Source of the DNA: Caenorhabditis elegans
Lineage: Eukaryota; Nematoda; Chromadorea; Rhabditida; Rhabditidae
Assembly: GCF_000002985.6 (NCBI RefSeq)
Contig: NC_003282.8
Location: 8,556,001-8,620,000 of the forward strand
Reading direction: 5' to 3'
DNA length: 64,000 nucleotides
Shown here: positions 36,901-47,674 of the stretch, piece after piece
How the letters are laid out: each line of letters opens with the position of its first letter
Numbering within the stretch: position 1 is the stretch's first letter
Translations under genes and position numbers: made by a program
The notes under the pieces: generated by a model
Databases searched by the model: none
What the model saw: only the letters and a program-made list of their open reading frames with translations
What the model was told of the DNA's origin: nothing

Positions 36901-38245
36901 TAAAATTGATCACGAATTAATAATTTTCAGAAAGAAGATCACCACACAGAAAGACAACCAAAAATTGTCGATCTTACCAAAATGACCAACAAGGACTGTC
37001 AATTTGCCATCTCGGGATCAACGTTTTCTGTGGTCACACACGAGTATCCGGATCTTCTGGATCAACTTGTTCTCGTCTGCAACGTCTTTGCAAGAATGGC
37101 ACCAGAACAGAAACAACTACTCGTGGAACACCTTCAAGACGTTGGGCAGACGGTCGCTATGTGTGGCGATGGAGCTAATGATTGTGCTGCTCTGAAAGCA
37201 GCTCACGCGGGAATCTCACTATCGGAGGCTGAAGCATCGATTGCGGCTCCATTCACCTCGAAGGTAAGTTTTATAACAATTTAGTTCACCATATTTTACA
37301 ATCTAAGTGTATCCATCCAACATAAAAAGTTTCAGGTTGCTGACATTCGATGTGTGATAACTTTGATCTCGGAAGGAAGAGCTGCACTCGTCACATCTTA
37401 TTCAGCATTCTTATGCATGGCTGGATATTCGCTCACACAATTCATATCGATCCTTCTTCTGTACTGGATTGCCACGAGTTATTCGCAAATGCAATTCCTC
37501 TTCATTGACATCGCAATCGTCACGAATCTAGCCTTCCTTTCCTCGAAAACCCGAGCTCACAAAGAACTCGCGAGCACTCCACCTCCTACTTCAATTTTGT
37601 CAACGGCATCAATGGTATCATTGTTCGGACAGCTTGCAATTGGAGGAATGGCCCAAGTTGCAGTGTTTTGCTTGATCACGATGCAGTCGTGGTTCATTCC
37701 ATTCATGCCAACGCATCATGATAATGACGAAGATAGAAAGAGTCTTCAGGTAGTTTTTATTTCAAATTTTCTTATAAAATTAACTATTTTTCAGGGAACT
37801 GCAATCTTCTATGTCTCTCTCTTCCACTACATTGTCTTGTACTTTGTTTTCGCCGCAGGACCGCCATACCGAGCATCCATTGCATCCAACAAGGCTTTCT
37901 TGATTAGTATGATCGGAGTGACAGTTGTAAGTTAACATTCAATATGTTTTCTCCTAATTAACGACTTTCTTTCCAACAATCCCTTTATAGACATGCATAG
38001 CAATTGTTGTTTTCTACGTTACACCTATCCAGTACTTCCTCGGGTGTCTTCAGATGCCTCAAGAGTTCCGATTCATAATACTTGCCGTTGCCACAGTGAC
38101 AGCTGTTATTTCCATCATTTATGATCGATGCGTGGATTGGATCTCTGAAAGATTGAGGGAAAAGTGAGTTTATTTTTTAAACTATTTAAATTCTCAGTTT
38201 CAATGTATTTATTTCAGGATCCGTCAGAGGCGGAAAGGTGCTTAA
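33919..38245 (+). CDS. catp-7: P5B-type cation/polyamine-transporting ATPase (ATP13A2 group, probably CATP-7)
   Basis: Fifteen exons in perfect phase give 1,111 residues: 33919-34062, 34270-35085, 35129-35353, 35408-35549, 35635-35738, 35811-35974, 36021-36132, 36180-36374, 36444-36634, 36718-36880, 36931-37263, 37336-37749, 37795-37926, 37991-38163, 38218-38245. P-type motifs are all present: TGES (about 312-315), PPALP (438-442, the P5B signature in TM4), DKTGT (Asp481 is phosphorylated), KGSPE (614-618), TGDN (707-710) and GDGAND (831-836). An N-terminal hydrophobic segment at about 49-70 is the extra Ma/Mb region of P5 pumps. P5B pumps such as ATP13A2 export polyamines from late endosomes and lysosomes. 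The start follows an acceptor at 33903. C. elegans has catp-5, -6 and -7; I favour catp-7 from neighbourhood memory only. Confidence 0.93.
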
Positions 38246-38982
38246 AATTATGCAACTTCTTTCCCCCCCATCTCCATAATTTTTTTTCACATTTTTCATA
38301 ACCAGCTTTAGATATTTTATTGGTTTTCCCATTTGTTCTTCCATTTCCAAAAACTCTAATTCTCTATCAAGTTCTATTTCGAAATTCTTCTATCTATCCT
38401 GATTTTCCTCTCATTCTCATAATCATAATTATGTTATCAGTTTTACTCCTGTTTTTCTTTTGCGAATTCCCGATTCACACACATTTCCCCGTTTTTCAAA
38501 CAAAACACTTTTTTTACATGTATCCATTCCATAATTCGTCACTGGGTTTTTGAACGTTTTCTCTGTTTTCATTTTCGGTTCTATAAAATTATTTTCATAA
38601 AAAATTCAACGAAATATTTCATTTTTTCTATTTTTCAAAAATTTAACGACGTGCTACCAGACTGAACATTTTACCATAGACTTGCTCAAGAAAAACGAAA
38701 TGGAGTCATGGGCTCCAAATGTGAGATTTGTGTCCGCATAGAATGATGAACTTTATTATCATAATTCTATGAAAATTTCATTTAAATCGGAGTCGTAAGC
38801 TGGTTTGTATAGAACAGTATGGGGATACTAAGAATAAATCATTTATGCAAACAGAATCTTTTAGATTGTTTCAATTTTTTAAAATACAGTTGTCCAGGAA
38901 ACGAGACAAATTAACATGCTCAGTGTGATACAGATCTCTGAAATATGCTGTCAGTTTTCTTCCAACTCCAAAATTTGAGAGA
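38246..38982. other. 3' region between ATPase and transthyretin-like gene
   Basis: Contains the ATPase 3' untranslated region, T-rich and without a gene. Nothing else recognised apart from a modest unique segment at 38650-38940. Confidence 0.4.
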
Positions 38983-39453
38983 TTACCCATTTACAACCGG
39001 AAAGCTTTTAACTTCCACTCTAGTTTCTATAGTTTCTCCATTATGCGTGCAATTGTGTTTGATGAGAAACGATATTTCGTAGTCGGTCTGTAAAACTTTA
39101 ATCCAATATCTAATCATTTCGATTTGCAGATCACTCACATCATATGCTCCGTCACCATCATCCGTAACATCGATACTAAAGGCCATTCCAGTCTCAGTTC
39201 GGACGAAGTTTGTGGTTGCTCCAAGCAAGTCATCAGAGCTACAAATTACTTATATCATAGTAATGCTGTTTTGAAACTAATCTCACGTTAAATCATCTTC
39301 ATAAACTGCAAGCATCTGCACAAATGATCCTTCCAGTGGCGTTCGACAAATTATTGTTCCATTGAAATGAAATCTTGTAGTTGCATCCACATCAAATAAT
39401 TTGAAGGCAATGCACATTGAAATACATAAGAAAATTGGAAAAAGACGGAACAT
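38983..39453 (-). CDS. Transthyretin-like secreted protein
   Basis: Two minus-strand exons, 39287-39453 and 38983-39238, give 140 residues. The first ~18 residues (MFRLFPIFLCISMCIAF) form a signal peptide. The rest follows the nematode transthyretin-like (TTL/DUF290) pattern: an early GTIICRTPLEGSFVQM strand with cysteine, an acidic YEDDLTSDDLLG loop, FSIDVTDDGDG, and a late cysteine in IKHNCTHNGET. These are small secreted beta-sandwich proteins of varied function, some acting as signals or in engulfment of dying cells. The match is by pattern, not by close identity. It is transcribed towards the ATPase gene, end to end. Confidence 0.65.
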
Positions 39454-40076
39454 TGAAATATGAATGAAGAAGGTGAACAGGAAATTTATATTTTATACAC
39501 TGCAGGGGCTGTAATAATTTATAGTTTTATGTACATAGAATTGTTTAATTTTGAAAACAATCGTTTTCTAGAAAACTGCTGTTTGGAAATTGCTTTGGAA
39601 AAAATTATAAATTTTTAAACTAATGTATGAAATGATAACCTGGCTTTGTATCTAGTTAATTCTGTATTTTTTGCAATTGGATGACGTTTCTCAACAAAAA
39701 ACGTCATCCAGACATTTGATGGCTTCTACTTGTTTTTGTTTGAACAAGAAACCTAAGTGTTTTTTTTAATTCCTCAAAAATATGAGTTATTCCAAAGGGA
39801 CCAATTTTTTTTTTCTATTAACATACTAGTCGTCCGTTTGAATAAAGCATTTTTAAAATTTTAGCGTTGTCCTATGAAAATATGTTGTTGTTTAAAGGGA
39901 TCTTAAACATATGCTACTTCGCCTTTCAGATAAAGCACAAAAACTCTCAAAAATTGTTTCATTTTTCATATCTGGGCTGAATCACAGAATTTTATTGATG
40001 AACCTTTTTTATCATGCTTTTACGTTTTCCGAAAAGTATAAAAGTACAAAATGACGGAGAAACTGCAAATAATAAA
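39454..40076. other. Intergenic, divergent promoters
   Basis: Short AT-rich gap between the starts of the transthyretin-like gene (minus) and the lectin-like gene (plus). No motif recognised with confidence. 'aaaacgtcatcca' and its near mirror around 39675-39710 form a small inverted repeat. Confidence 0.35.
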
Positions 40077-40943
40077 ATGTTACAGGTTTCCATATTTCTC
40101 CTATTTTTCGTGTTTCCCGGATGTTTCGGAAATCTCATATTCGCCACGTCGAATGAGGAAACTTGTGAAGGTAGCAATTGAGCAGTTATATAACTGAAAC
40201 TAGACAGTACTAGCTCTTCATTTTTGAAAAAACAAATTTATTTTTTCTTAATAATTATATATCATTTTGTTTTCCCAGATGATTCAAACAATGGAGGTGG
40301 AAAGGTTAAGGTGAGTCATAAATTTATTTAAATTTTTAAGCACTAAATTTGTCGAAATGACTAGCTCGCTTCACTAGTGAATAATATTAATTATTATTAT
40401 TCTGATAAAACTCATAAATTTCTTAATCAAAAATTTAGAAACCGTGTGAGCCGGGATGGTTAAAGTTCAACCGACCATCTGGTGTATGGTGTATTAAAGT
40501 ATTCAATGGAACACATTCTCAAGCCGATGCTGAAAAGCTTTGTCAAAAAAATTATGGCGCTACCCTTTCCGGTGTACAAAATCAACGGGAAATTAGTTAT
40601 GTCACGCGTGAGTTTAGAAACATTGAACATTGTCACATCTATAAAAATTTCAGAACAAGCACTTGGTACCATGAGTCAAGGCAGTGGATCCATTTGGATT
40701 GGTGCCAAAAGAACAACTCTTTGCAAGGCGTCTCGACTCTCTAAATACTGTAATACGTTGACTTCATTTCAATGGACAGATGGATCTGCTTCAGGACTTG
40801 ATGGTCTTATTTGGAACAATAATCAACCAGATAACAACTATAATCGTACTGATCAATGCGTTGTTCTTCTTGCTGCTCGTACTCCAACTGTATCTGATGA
40901 TCTACAATGGGGAGCAAATCGATTGGATGATTGTTGTATGTGA
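40077..40943 (+). CDS. C-type lectin-like secreted protein with premature stop
   Basis: Exons 40077-40170, 40279-40310, 40439-40607 and 40654-40943 join in phase (194 residues). Residues 1-18 (MLQVSIFLLFFVFPGCFG) are a signal peptide. From about residue 43 a C-type lectin domain follows: CEPGWLKFNRPSGVWCIKVF, EKLCQKNYGATLSGVQNQRE, then IWIGAKR, FQWTDGSA and WNNNQPDN. The QPD tripeptide sits where calcium-binding lectins have EPN or QPD. After NRLDDCCM a TGA stops the frame. An adjacent frame continues with VCEVSTGAENVRTVRGYACG to a stop near 41013, as expected for a lectin C-terminus with its last cysteines. So one extra base near 40935 may have truncated it, or this is a sequence error or natural variant. 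Confidence 0.7.
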
Positions 40944-41013
40944 AGTCTCAACTGGTGCAGAAAATGTCAGAACTGTTAGAGGCTATGCTTGTGGAAAAAG
41001 AGGGAAGAAGTAA

Positions 41014-43166
41014 CTTTAAATTTTCTGAATAAATTTGTGCTGTTAATTTTCCAGTTTTCAAATCACATTTCTTACGATTCATAGGTGGAGTAATTTTCTT
41101 AATTCACCGTCAGATCCCATATGAACAATAAATTTCTCAGTGTTTCATCAAAACGTTTGAATCACAATTTTTAGCATTCTTACATGTTTAATCCCAACTG
41201 TTGCGTGGTAAGCGTTTGTTAATCAATAGTTTGGTGATATTTATCTGCAAGAATATTTTCCATCGTTTTTCTGAAGCTTTTTCATGAAATCCTCAGATTA
41301 TGAATAATTCAGAATTATTTTATTTTATGTTCTAAATTGAATTTTTTCGTAATCGTTGTTGATTTCTGGATTTTGCATACATAAGAAGAATCGATTTTTC
41401 CAATGAATGATTGGAAATGGTTGTGCATTTTCTTTCTCATATTTTCCAAAGACATATATTGATCCGGAATCTGAACTACAATTTTCGGCAGGATGTAGTC
41501 GAAGCCCTTTTGAAAAAATCACTTTAATATTCGTTTGAATGAACACCTCTCATTTGGTAGTCAAGAAGAAGACTGACCATTTACGGCTGACCTGTATACC
41601 TTCCTAAGCATTGCTGCTAGAGAGAACGAGATTTCTAGAGAGTGCACACTATTTCTCTACGCTCTCCTTTCCAGCATATAATCTATGCGTTCCATGGTAT
41701 CTCTAAACTCTCCGTGGTTAGATTGTCGAAGTAGATTTCGAGTCTTTTTCATTCGCTTTCAATGACCGCCTGAGTGGTGGTCTCTTTTATTCTTATTGAT
41801 TTTTACTTTTATTTTCAAATTTTTTGCTTCTGTCCGGTATATCGAGCAAAATGATTTTCAAATTATGCTATTTTTAAAAAGTGAGTTATATTTCAATATT
41901 GCATTTAATCAACTCTAAATTTAATTTTCAGAAAGAATTCCAAAACTGCTGTTTCCCCTGTGCAGGACTGAAATACCATGAAGTCTGGCATTGCTGAAAC
42001 ATCAAATCTCAATATAAACGATAAATGGAAAAGAGTTGATATATGTGGGCTGATGATGAAAAGTATGATTGATATTGGGAACAAATAATAATGTAAGTTT
42101 CAAATTAAAACATTCGAAAACTCTGGGTTTCCAAATTTTTGATCCATAGACAATAACCGAATGGAGTTTTTCGTACTAAAAATTCAAGTTATTCCTTTTT
42201 ATCCGAAACATTCGTGAGCAATTTATCTATAAACTAATATTAATAAACCTATAGTTGATACAAATTTCACAATAGTTTTTTTTAGAAATCTGATACTAGA
42301 GTTTTTTGCATGTGTTTTATTCAAACAGTTTTGTTTAGTTTGTGACTGTAAAATATTTTGGTTTTCAGTTACTGTGACATGATTCCTTTAAATATCACGA
42401 AGTGTGGCACTGCAGATCAATAAAAACAATGGACAACTGCAAATGAAAAAGATGATGTGATATTGGGTTCAATAAAATTGTGAGTTCCCACAAACGCGAT
42501 ATATTTGAAAATAATTCATTATTTTTCAGGAAGAGTCAGTTCCGAGTTTGGAAAAGAATAATGTGATTTTGGATTAAACTCAACATGGGGTAAGAGTCAT
42601 TTTGTTGGATAACATACGAATAATCTTCAATTTTCAGGGAAATTTGCCATATCAAAGACATTTTTTAAATACTGTATTTTTTAAGTTTAATTTTTTACAG
42701 TTTCAACTGAATAAATATATTAGTTAAAATTACCTGTTATTTTTGATTATTTATGTAAATTGCATTGTACTGTCAGGTTTTGGAAATGGAAAGTTTGTCA
42801 ATGAAAGAAAAAAAATTTGAAAACATTTGTGACACCTGAATAGCAAATTGAATTCCAAAATATACACAACAAATAAATCACACGTTTTCTCAATTAAAGT
42901 TTCAGTTAAAAGCACGATCTTCCTGTTAATGAGATATTTTTAAAAGCCCCACAGCACTGAAAATGTGTTGAATGAGATGATGACGTCATTGTCAGATTCT
43001 GAACATTATAAGAAGAACTGAACCACGTGGAAAAACATGAACGAGTTGAAGGATTTTCAGAGAAAAATTTGGAAGATAATGAATGATATGTTGAGTGAAC
43101 CATTACGTATGTGCCAAGTACTGAAATAGGTAGAATAATAAAAAAGTTTATTTTTGGAAATATTTC
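41014..43166. other. Gene-free stretch with decayed exon-like pieces
   Basis: No intact gene. A minus-strand frame at 41325-41546 reads like protein (CSSDSGSIYVFGKYEKENAQ) without good splice partners. At 41932-42600 two segments both encode KYHEVWHC and are followed by stops. At 42955-43110 a plus frame with one internal stop reads ENVLNEMMTSLSDSEHYKKN and then KNMNELKDFQRKIWKIMNDM. Together they suggest remnants of one or more degenerate genes. Confidence 0.4.
41932..42600 (+). pseudogene. Duplicated, decayed exon pair encoding KYHEVWHC
   Basis: Acceptor-like attttcag near 41932 precedes a frame with FQNCCFPCAGLKYHEVWHC then a stop. About 450 bases on, a second acceptor (ggttttcag, ~42369) precedes a frame with FKYHEVWHCRSIKTMDNCK then a stop. 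DNA around the shared motif matches closely (accatgaagtctggcattgc against atcacgaagtgtggcactgc). A third acceptor near 42530 leads to EESVPSLEKNNVILD and a stop. This looks like tandemly duplicated exons from a gene that no longer has an open frame. Family unknown. Confidence 0.35.
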
Positions 43167-44742
43167 TCACCATAGATAAAGATATCCAGGAGAAGTCGAG
43201 GTTTTGGGTGATATTTCCAGATTCTGAAAAGTTTGTTGTGAGTTTTGACTGGAATGTAGAATATCAATGTTAAAAATGTTTACTCACGATTTTAGACTGA
43301 ATTCTTCTTTTGCACCATCATCTTCCAACTTCTGTCTGACTTCTAAACACATTGCAAACAGTGGTGGAAATATCAGAACCAATAAAGGTAGGGTTGATCC
43401 ACCAACTAAGTTTACTACAACTCCAAAATTAGGGACTGATGCTGCACTGAAGATGATTATCCAGAAAACGATACTTCGAATAATAAAACGACCGATTCCA
43501 AATTCTAATACAAAAATATTTCCAGATGTATTAATTTCAGTTTCCAGTTTTCTCACCATGCTTGACTCTGAAGAGATGCTCAGAAGCTTGTAGAAGTGGA
43601 TTGACAATAATGAGCACAGAAAAGAAGACATGGACTGCAATCAGAATTGAAATTCCACGACGAAGACTATCATTTTGAATTGAACTGATAATGGAATCAC
43701 TGACACTATCTCCATAAATCCAGAAACCAAAGAGAGACACCGGAGTGTACAGGAGAAAGAGCGCTGAAAAGTGATACAATCAAAATAATTTAGAATTTTC
43801 TTAATTCTTACCAATATAACTCAACAAGAAGCATCGAAAATAATGCTGAGGAGTTTTCATATCATGAACAATTGTTGGAATACATGGATGACCTCCATAG
43901 GCAAAAATGATTGTAGCCAGACTATTTGAGGCAGCGGTCGGAGTAAAATCAGGGTACGAAGAATGCTGGAAAATAATAATTAAAGGGGTTTCTTTCAAAC
44001 TTATACTCACCGGATAGCATCCCTTAGCATCTAGAAAATACCCGAATAAAATCAACGCAACAGCAGTTACAGTGGATATTGTAGCAACAATAGAGACTTG
44101 CCTAAAATGCCATTGCATCGATATCTGTAGCTTTGATGGTACCTACCAAAAATGTGCGGGACTTTTTAACATGACAAACGGCCATAAAATTAGACCAACT
44201 GTTATTAAAGTTGTGCACATTGTTGCTCCGATCCCAAAACCATTGAGAACTTCAGCTAAGGTTTTAGCAGCAAGCAATGAGAAAACTGCAGTGCCACCAA
44301 AGACGGTAAAATATGTACAGAAATTGGTAGTCATACTGAAAATCTAAATTTCTCAAGGTTAGTGTCATTTTCTGACTTACCCCATCCAAGTTCCCAATGC
44401 TTTGTGTGCCATTTCAGGGTAAGGATTTCGGCAGTGTTCAGAGTATTCACTCCATCTGAAATAAGTTACACAATCAAAATGAATATTTCAGAAATTACCA
44501 ACCTTGTCTTCATGATAATCCAATTGTTGCCTAAAAGTGTAGCAGTGTAATAAGTGATCAAGCACATAACTATTAAAGTAATTGTACCACCCATAAATCC
44601 TGAAAAAAAAAACATTTCAAGGATCACATTTGCACAATTTACCAAGTGATTGCATTGCACTTGGAAGAGCTACTAAACCTGATCCCGCTGTTTCTCCAAA
44701 TGTGAATATTACGGCTATATACCAAGAATAACCGTTTTCCAT
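43167..44742 (-). CDS. Amino-acid/auxin permease-type transporter (AAAP, SLC32/36/38-like)
   Basis: Nine minus-strand exons join in phase: 44643-44742, 44503-44599, 44381-44455, 44147-44335, 44011-44101, 43812-43965, 43557-43763, 43288-43504, 43167-43248, giving 403 residues. The start lies three bases after an acceptor (tatttcag), fitting trans-splicing. TM1 has the family hallmark GETAGSGLVALPSAM. Later spans include TTNFCTYFTVFGGTAVF, a conserved IIFAYGGHPCIPTIVHDMK stretch in TM6, SYI(A)LFLLYTPVSLFGFWIYGD in TM7, and GGSTLPLLVLIFPPLF near the end. About ten to eleven spans are seen. The family moves amino acids or GABA across plasma or vesicle membranes coupled to protons or sodium. Substrate cannot be told. 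The C-terminal tail is short and hydrophilic. Confidence 0.9.
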
Positions 44743-47254
44743 TTTCTGAAATACTTAGGAACTTTGAGGTATACGAAAGTAACAGACAAAATATAAGGAA
44801 AATTCATGACGAACGTAAGGAAATACCGTATCTAGAATAGATAATTTGAGGGGATGAGATACAGAAGAAAATTTTGGAATCAAAGATATTCTGGATATCG
44901 TATCTGATAAAATCATTAGTTAAATATTGACCGTATCGAACTTCTACTGAAATCCTACTAAATCATCAATAACCGTGACAAAATCAAACATATCTAGTGA
45001 TAACAATGATAATTTATCACACTTTTCCAACCCCTCTGAGGGGTGTCACATGACCATTTGTCATAGTTCCATCCGATACACTTACACACAAGAATTCCGT
45101 TTTTTTTTTTCGTTCACAAAATTGTTCGTAAAATATCATCTCTCGTTTTCCCAGAATATTTCACCTACACTACATCATTTAATTTTGGATTCCCGCCAAG
45201 TTCCAATATTATCAAACACTATCTTGTGATTTATTTGTTTCATTCTGATGAAAAAAAAGTAGAACAGAACATATTCTTTGGAGTGAAAAATATTGTTCCA
45301 AAGGAAAAATTAATTACCCCTCAAATGTGTCAAAATTAAAATCATACCACCAAACTCTCAAATCCCATTAAAATAAATAATTAATGAGCAATAAACCACT
45401 AACAGAATAAATAACTCTAGTGTGCTATTTGGGAGAGCACTTTAAAATTTTGGTTCTGAAAAAAACACATTACAAACTGTTAAACACTGAAATATCAAAA
45501 TTTTTGCCTGAAAAAAGGTACATTGGAAAATTGGCGAATTGTGATGGAATCATGTCCGGTGATTAATCGCATTCAAATGACTTGGACTAGTTCTAGACAG
45601 ATGACAAAAGTTGTTTGATCAACACAATAAGACAAACAACGGTAATTCCTAATTAGAAAAAATATAAAGAAAAATGCTTGTTTATGAGGATAGATTTTTC
45701 AATAACCTTCAATTTTCCAGACTTTTTGTGAATAAATTGTCGGTAGTCTGACCTGAAAAATGTCTTAGAGTCTCTAAGTACATATTATTAATTTAAATTG
45801 GAACTAGCTCTGAACAAACGAAATTTGGAAAAAATACGGTAAGAGTTACGAAAAGGGTTTTCCAAAACATTTAAAACTTCTATCTACCTACACTGCACGA
45901 ATTTTCTATAAAATATTCCTTGTTGACTGAAAAATGTGAACTGTTTCGTCACCTTCGCATCATTTAACCTATCATTGAATCAAGAAACTGAAACCGTTGA
46001 TTTTTCAAGAAACGTGGCGCCTTCAAATGCTGTCAAAGAACATATTCTTCACTTTATTCAAAAATATATATGTAATAAAGACTGCAGTTATGCAAATGTC
46101 TGCAAGGCTTAAATATTTTTTGAGAACAAAAAATGCTCGTTTTTGTATTTTGCACAAGGACAATACAGTTTTGTTGGCATGAAAAAAAACCAGTTTCATT
46201 ACTTTCTTGTTGCAAAGATGAATCGGGTCTTGATCGAAAAATATGGCCTGGTTGAGCAAAAATCATTTATCAAAAACTTGCAAAACTCGAAAAAATTTAT
46301 AAAAAAATTTATAAAGACATAGATGACTAAATGTTTCAACATTTCATCAACACTGAGAGATCAACCTTTTTTCCAGTTATCTTCTTCGTAAATCTACATA
46401 GAAATGAGGGCGGGCACTTGTTTTTCTGACAATTTTTTTCGATCAAAGAAATGGATGTCATCATGATCAAATAGAAAATTTAACGATTTCGTCGTCGTTA
46501 TCTCCGTCGTCATGGTAATAAAATTAAAGCATGCAATAAAAATAAAAAGATCAAATAAAGATACCGTGAAAGGGAATCCCTCTGTTGATTCTTGATCTGA
46601 TCCTTAAAAAATCAGACAAACAATGTAGTGAAAATTTTTAAACAATTGTGCAGCATCTGGTGTTTGAATTTAATGATCTCGGAAAGTCATCAATTACAAA
46701 AACAAGCTCGAAATTGAATGTTCAGGAGAACTTTTTTGTTTATTATAGGATTTACTTGATCCACAGAAGTAGGTATGTTGAATAAAATAATCTAGCTGAA
46801 ATTAATTTCTGTTTCAAGATTTCTTCCAAATATGCAAAATTGTTTCATCAGAGAGGCTAGCTTGAGAGAAATTAATTTCAGCTAGATTATTTTATTCGAG
46901 CTGTTTGAATTTTCGTAGAAAAATAGTTTTTAATTTTTCAAATATTAGGTAAAAGTTGTTTTTAAATTATTGGAAAAGCCAGCCTCTCTGATGAAACAAT
47001 TTTGCATATTTTGAAGTAATCTTGAAACAGAAATTAATTTCAGCTAGATTACTTTATTCTGGAATTTTAAAAGCTTTAACAATTTTAAAAATGTCAAAAA
47101 TACGGCATTTTAAAACTCCATAATATTTTTAAAGAACGTCAACGAAATTAGCGTGCTCTATTTATTAAATATCCATTTGACACGTCGGTGAAAATCAAAT
47201 AATTTCAAGAACAGTTGTTAGTTATTTGTAAACATATATAAGAAACTGTAAAAT
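44743..47254. other. Intergenic region containing a foldback repeat
   Basis: No gene recognised. It should hold the promoter of the transporter (minus) and of the small membrane protein (plus). The notable item is the foldback element at 46779-47060. A minus frame around 46023-46266 is AT-rich and shows no splice or family support. Confidence 0.45.
46779..47060. repeat. Foldback repeat with ~84 bp arms and a third partial copy
   Basis: Left arm 46779-46862 (gaataaaataatctagctgaaattaatttc... to agagaggctagctt) is matched in reverse complement by about 46976-47060 with few differences. Inside the loop, right after the left arm, lies another inverted copy of the outer part (gagaaattaatttcagctag, about 46867-46900). 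The three-part arrangement looks like a MITE or a foldback with a secondary rearrangement. No coding capacity. Confidence 0.8.
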
Positions 47255-47674
47255 ATGATCGAGACGACTATTCGAAAAATATTGTTCGGGGCAGCGATTT
47301 ATGGTAAGTTCACAAGAAAACGAATACGTGTATAAGTCACTGAGGTGCCTCTTTTTTGCCTTCTCACTTGCTCTCATCCGAGGAAGTGAGTGAGCCAAGC
47401 TCCGGGATATATAGTTTAACTGTACAAAAATATTCAGTTGTTTTATCTTCTCTGATCATCTTTGTTCATTGGATGTGGTTCAGCAACTATGATGTGGTGA
47501 TTGGACGAAAAATGCAGAAACCTGTGATGAATCCTAAACAACGAATTTTTATTGTGAGTTCTTACGAATTACAAAATTGGAATTTTTGATAATATTTTTC
47601 AGAGAGGACTTGGACTTCCATCTTCATATGTTGAGGCCCAAAAAAAGAGAGATGAGGAAAATGCAAAGAATTAA
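47255..47674 (+). CDS. Small single-pass membrane protein, 78 residues
   Basis: Exons 47255-47303, 47438-47553 and 47603-47674 join in phase. The product starts MIETTIRKILFGAAIYVV, has one hydrophobic span (about residues 10-30, VVLSSLIIFVHWMWF), then a basic middle (GRKMQKPVMNPKQRIF) and ends in a charged helix (EAQKKRDEENAKN). All three junctions have good consensus sites (gtaagt, gtgagt, ttttcag). Size and layout recall small mitochondrial or ER membrane proteins, but I do not recognise it. A T-rich 3' end without other genes follows. Confidence 0.65.
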
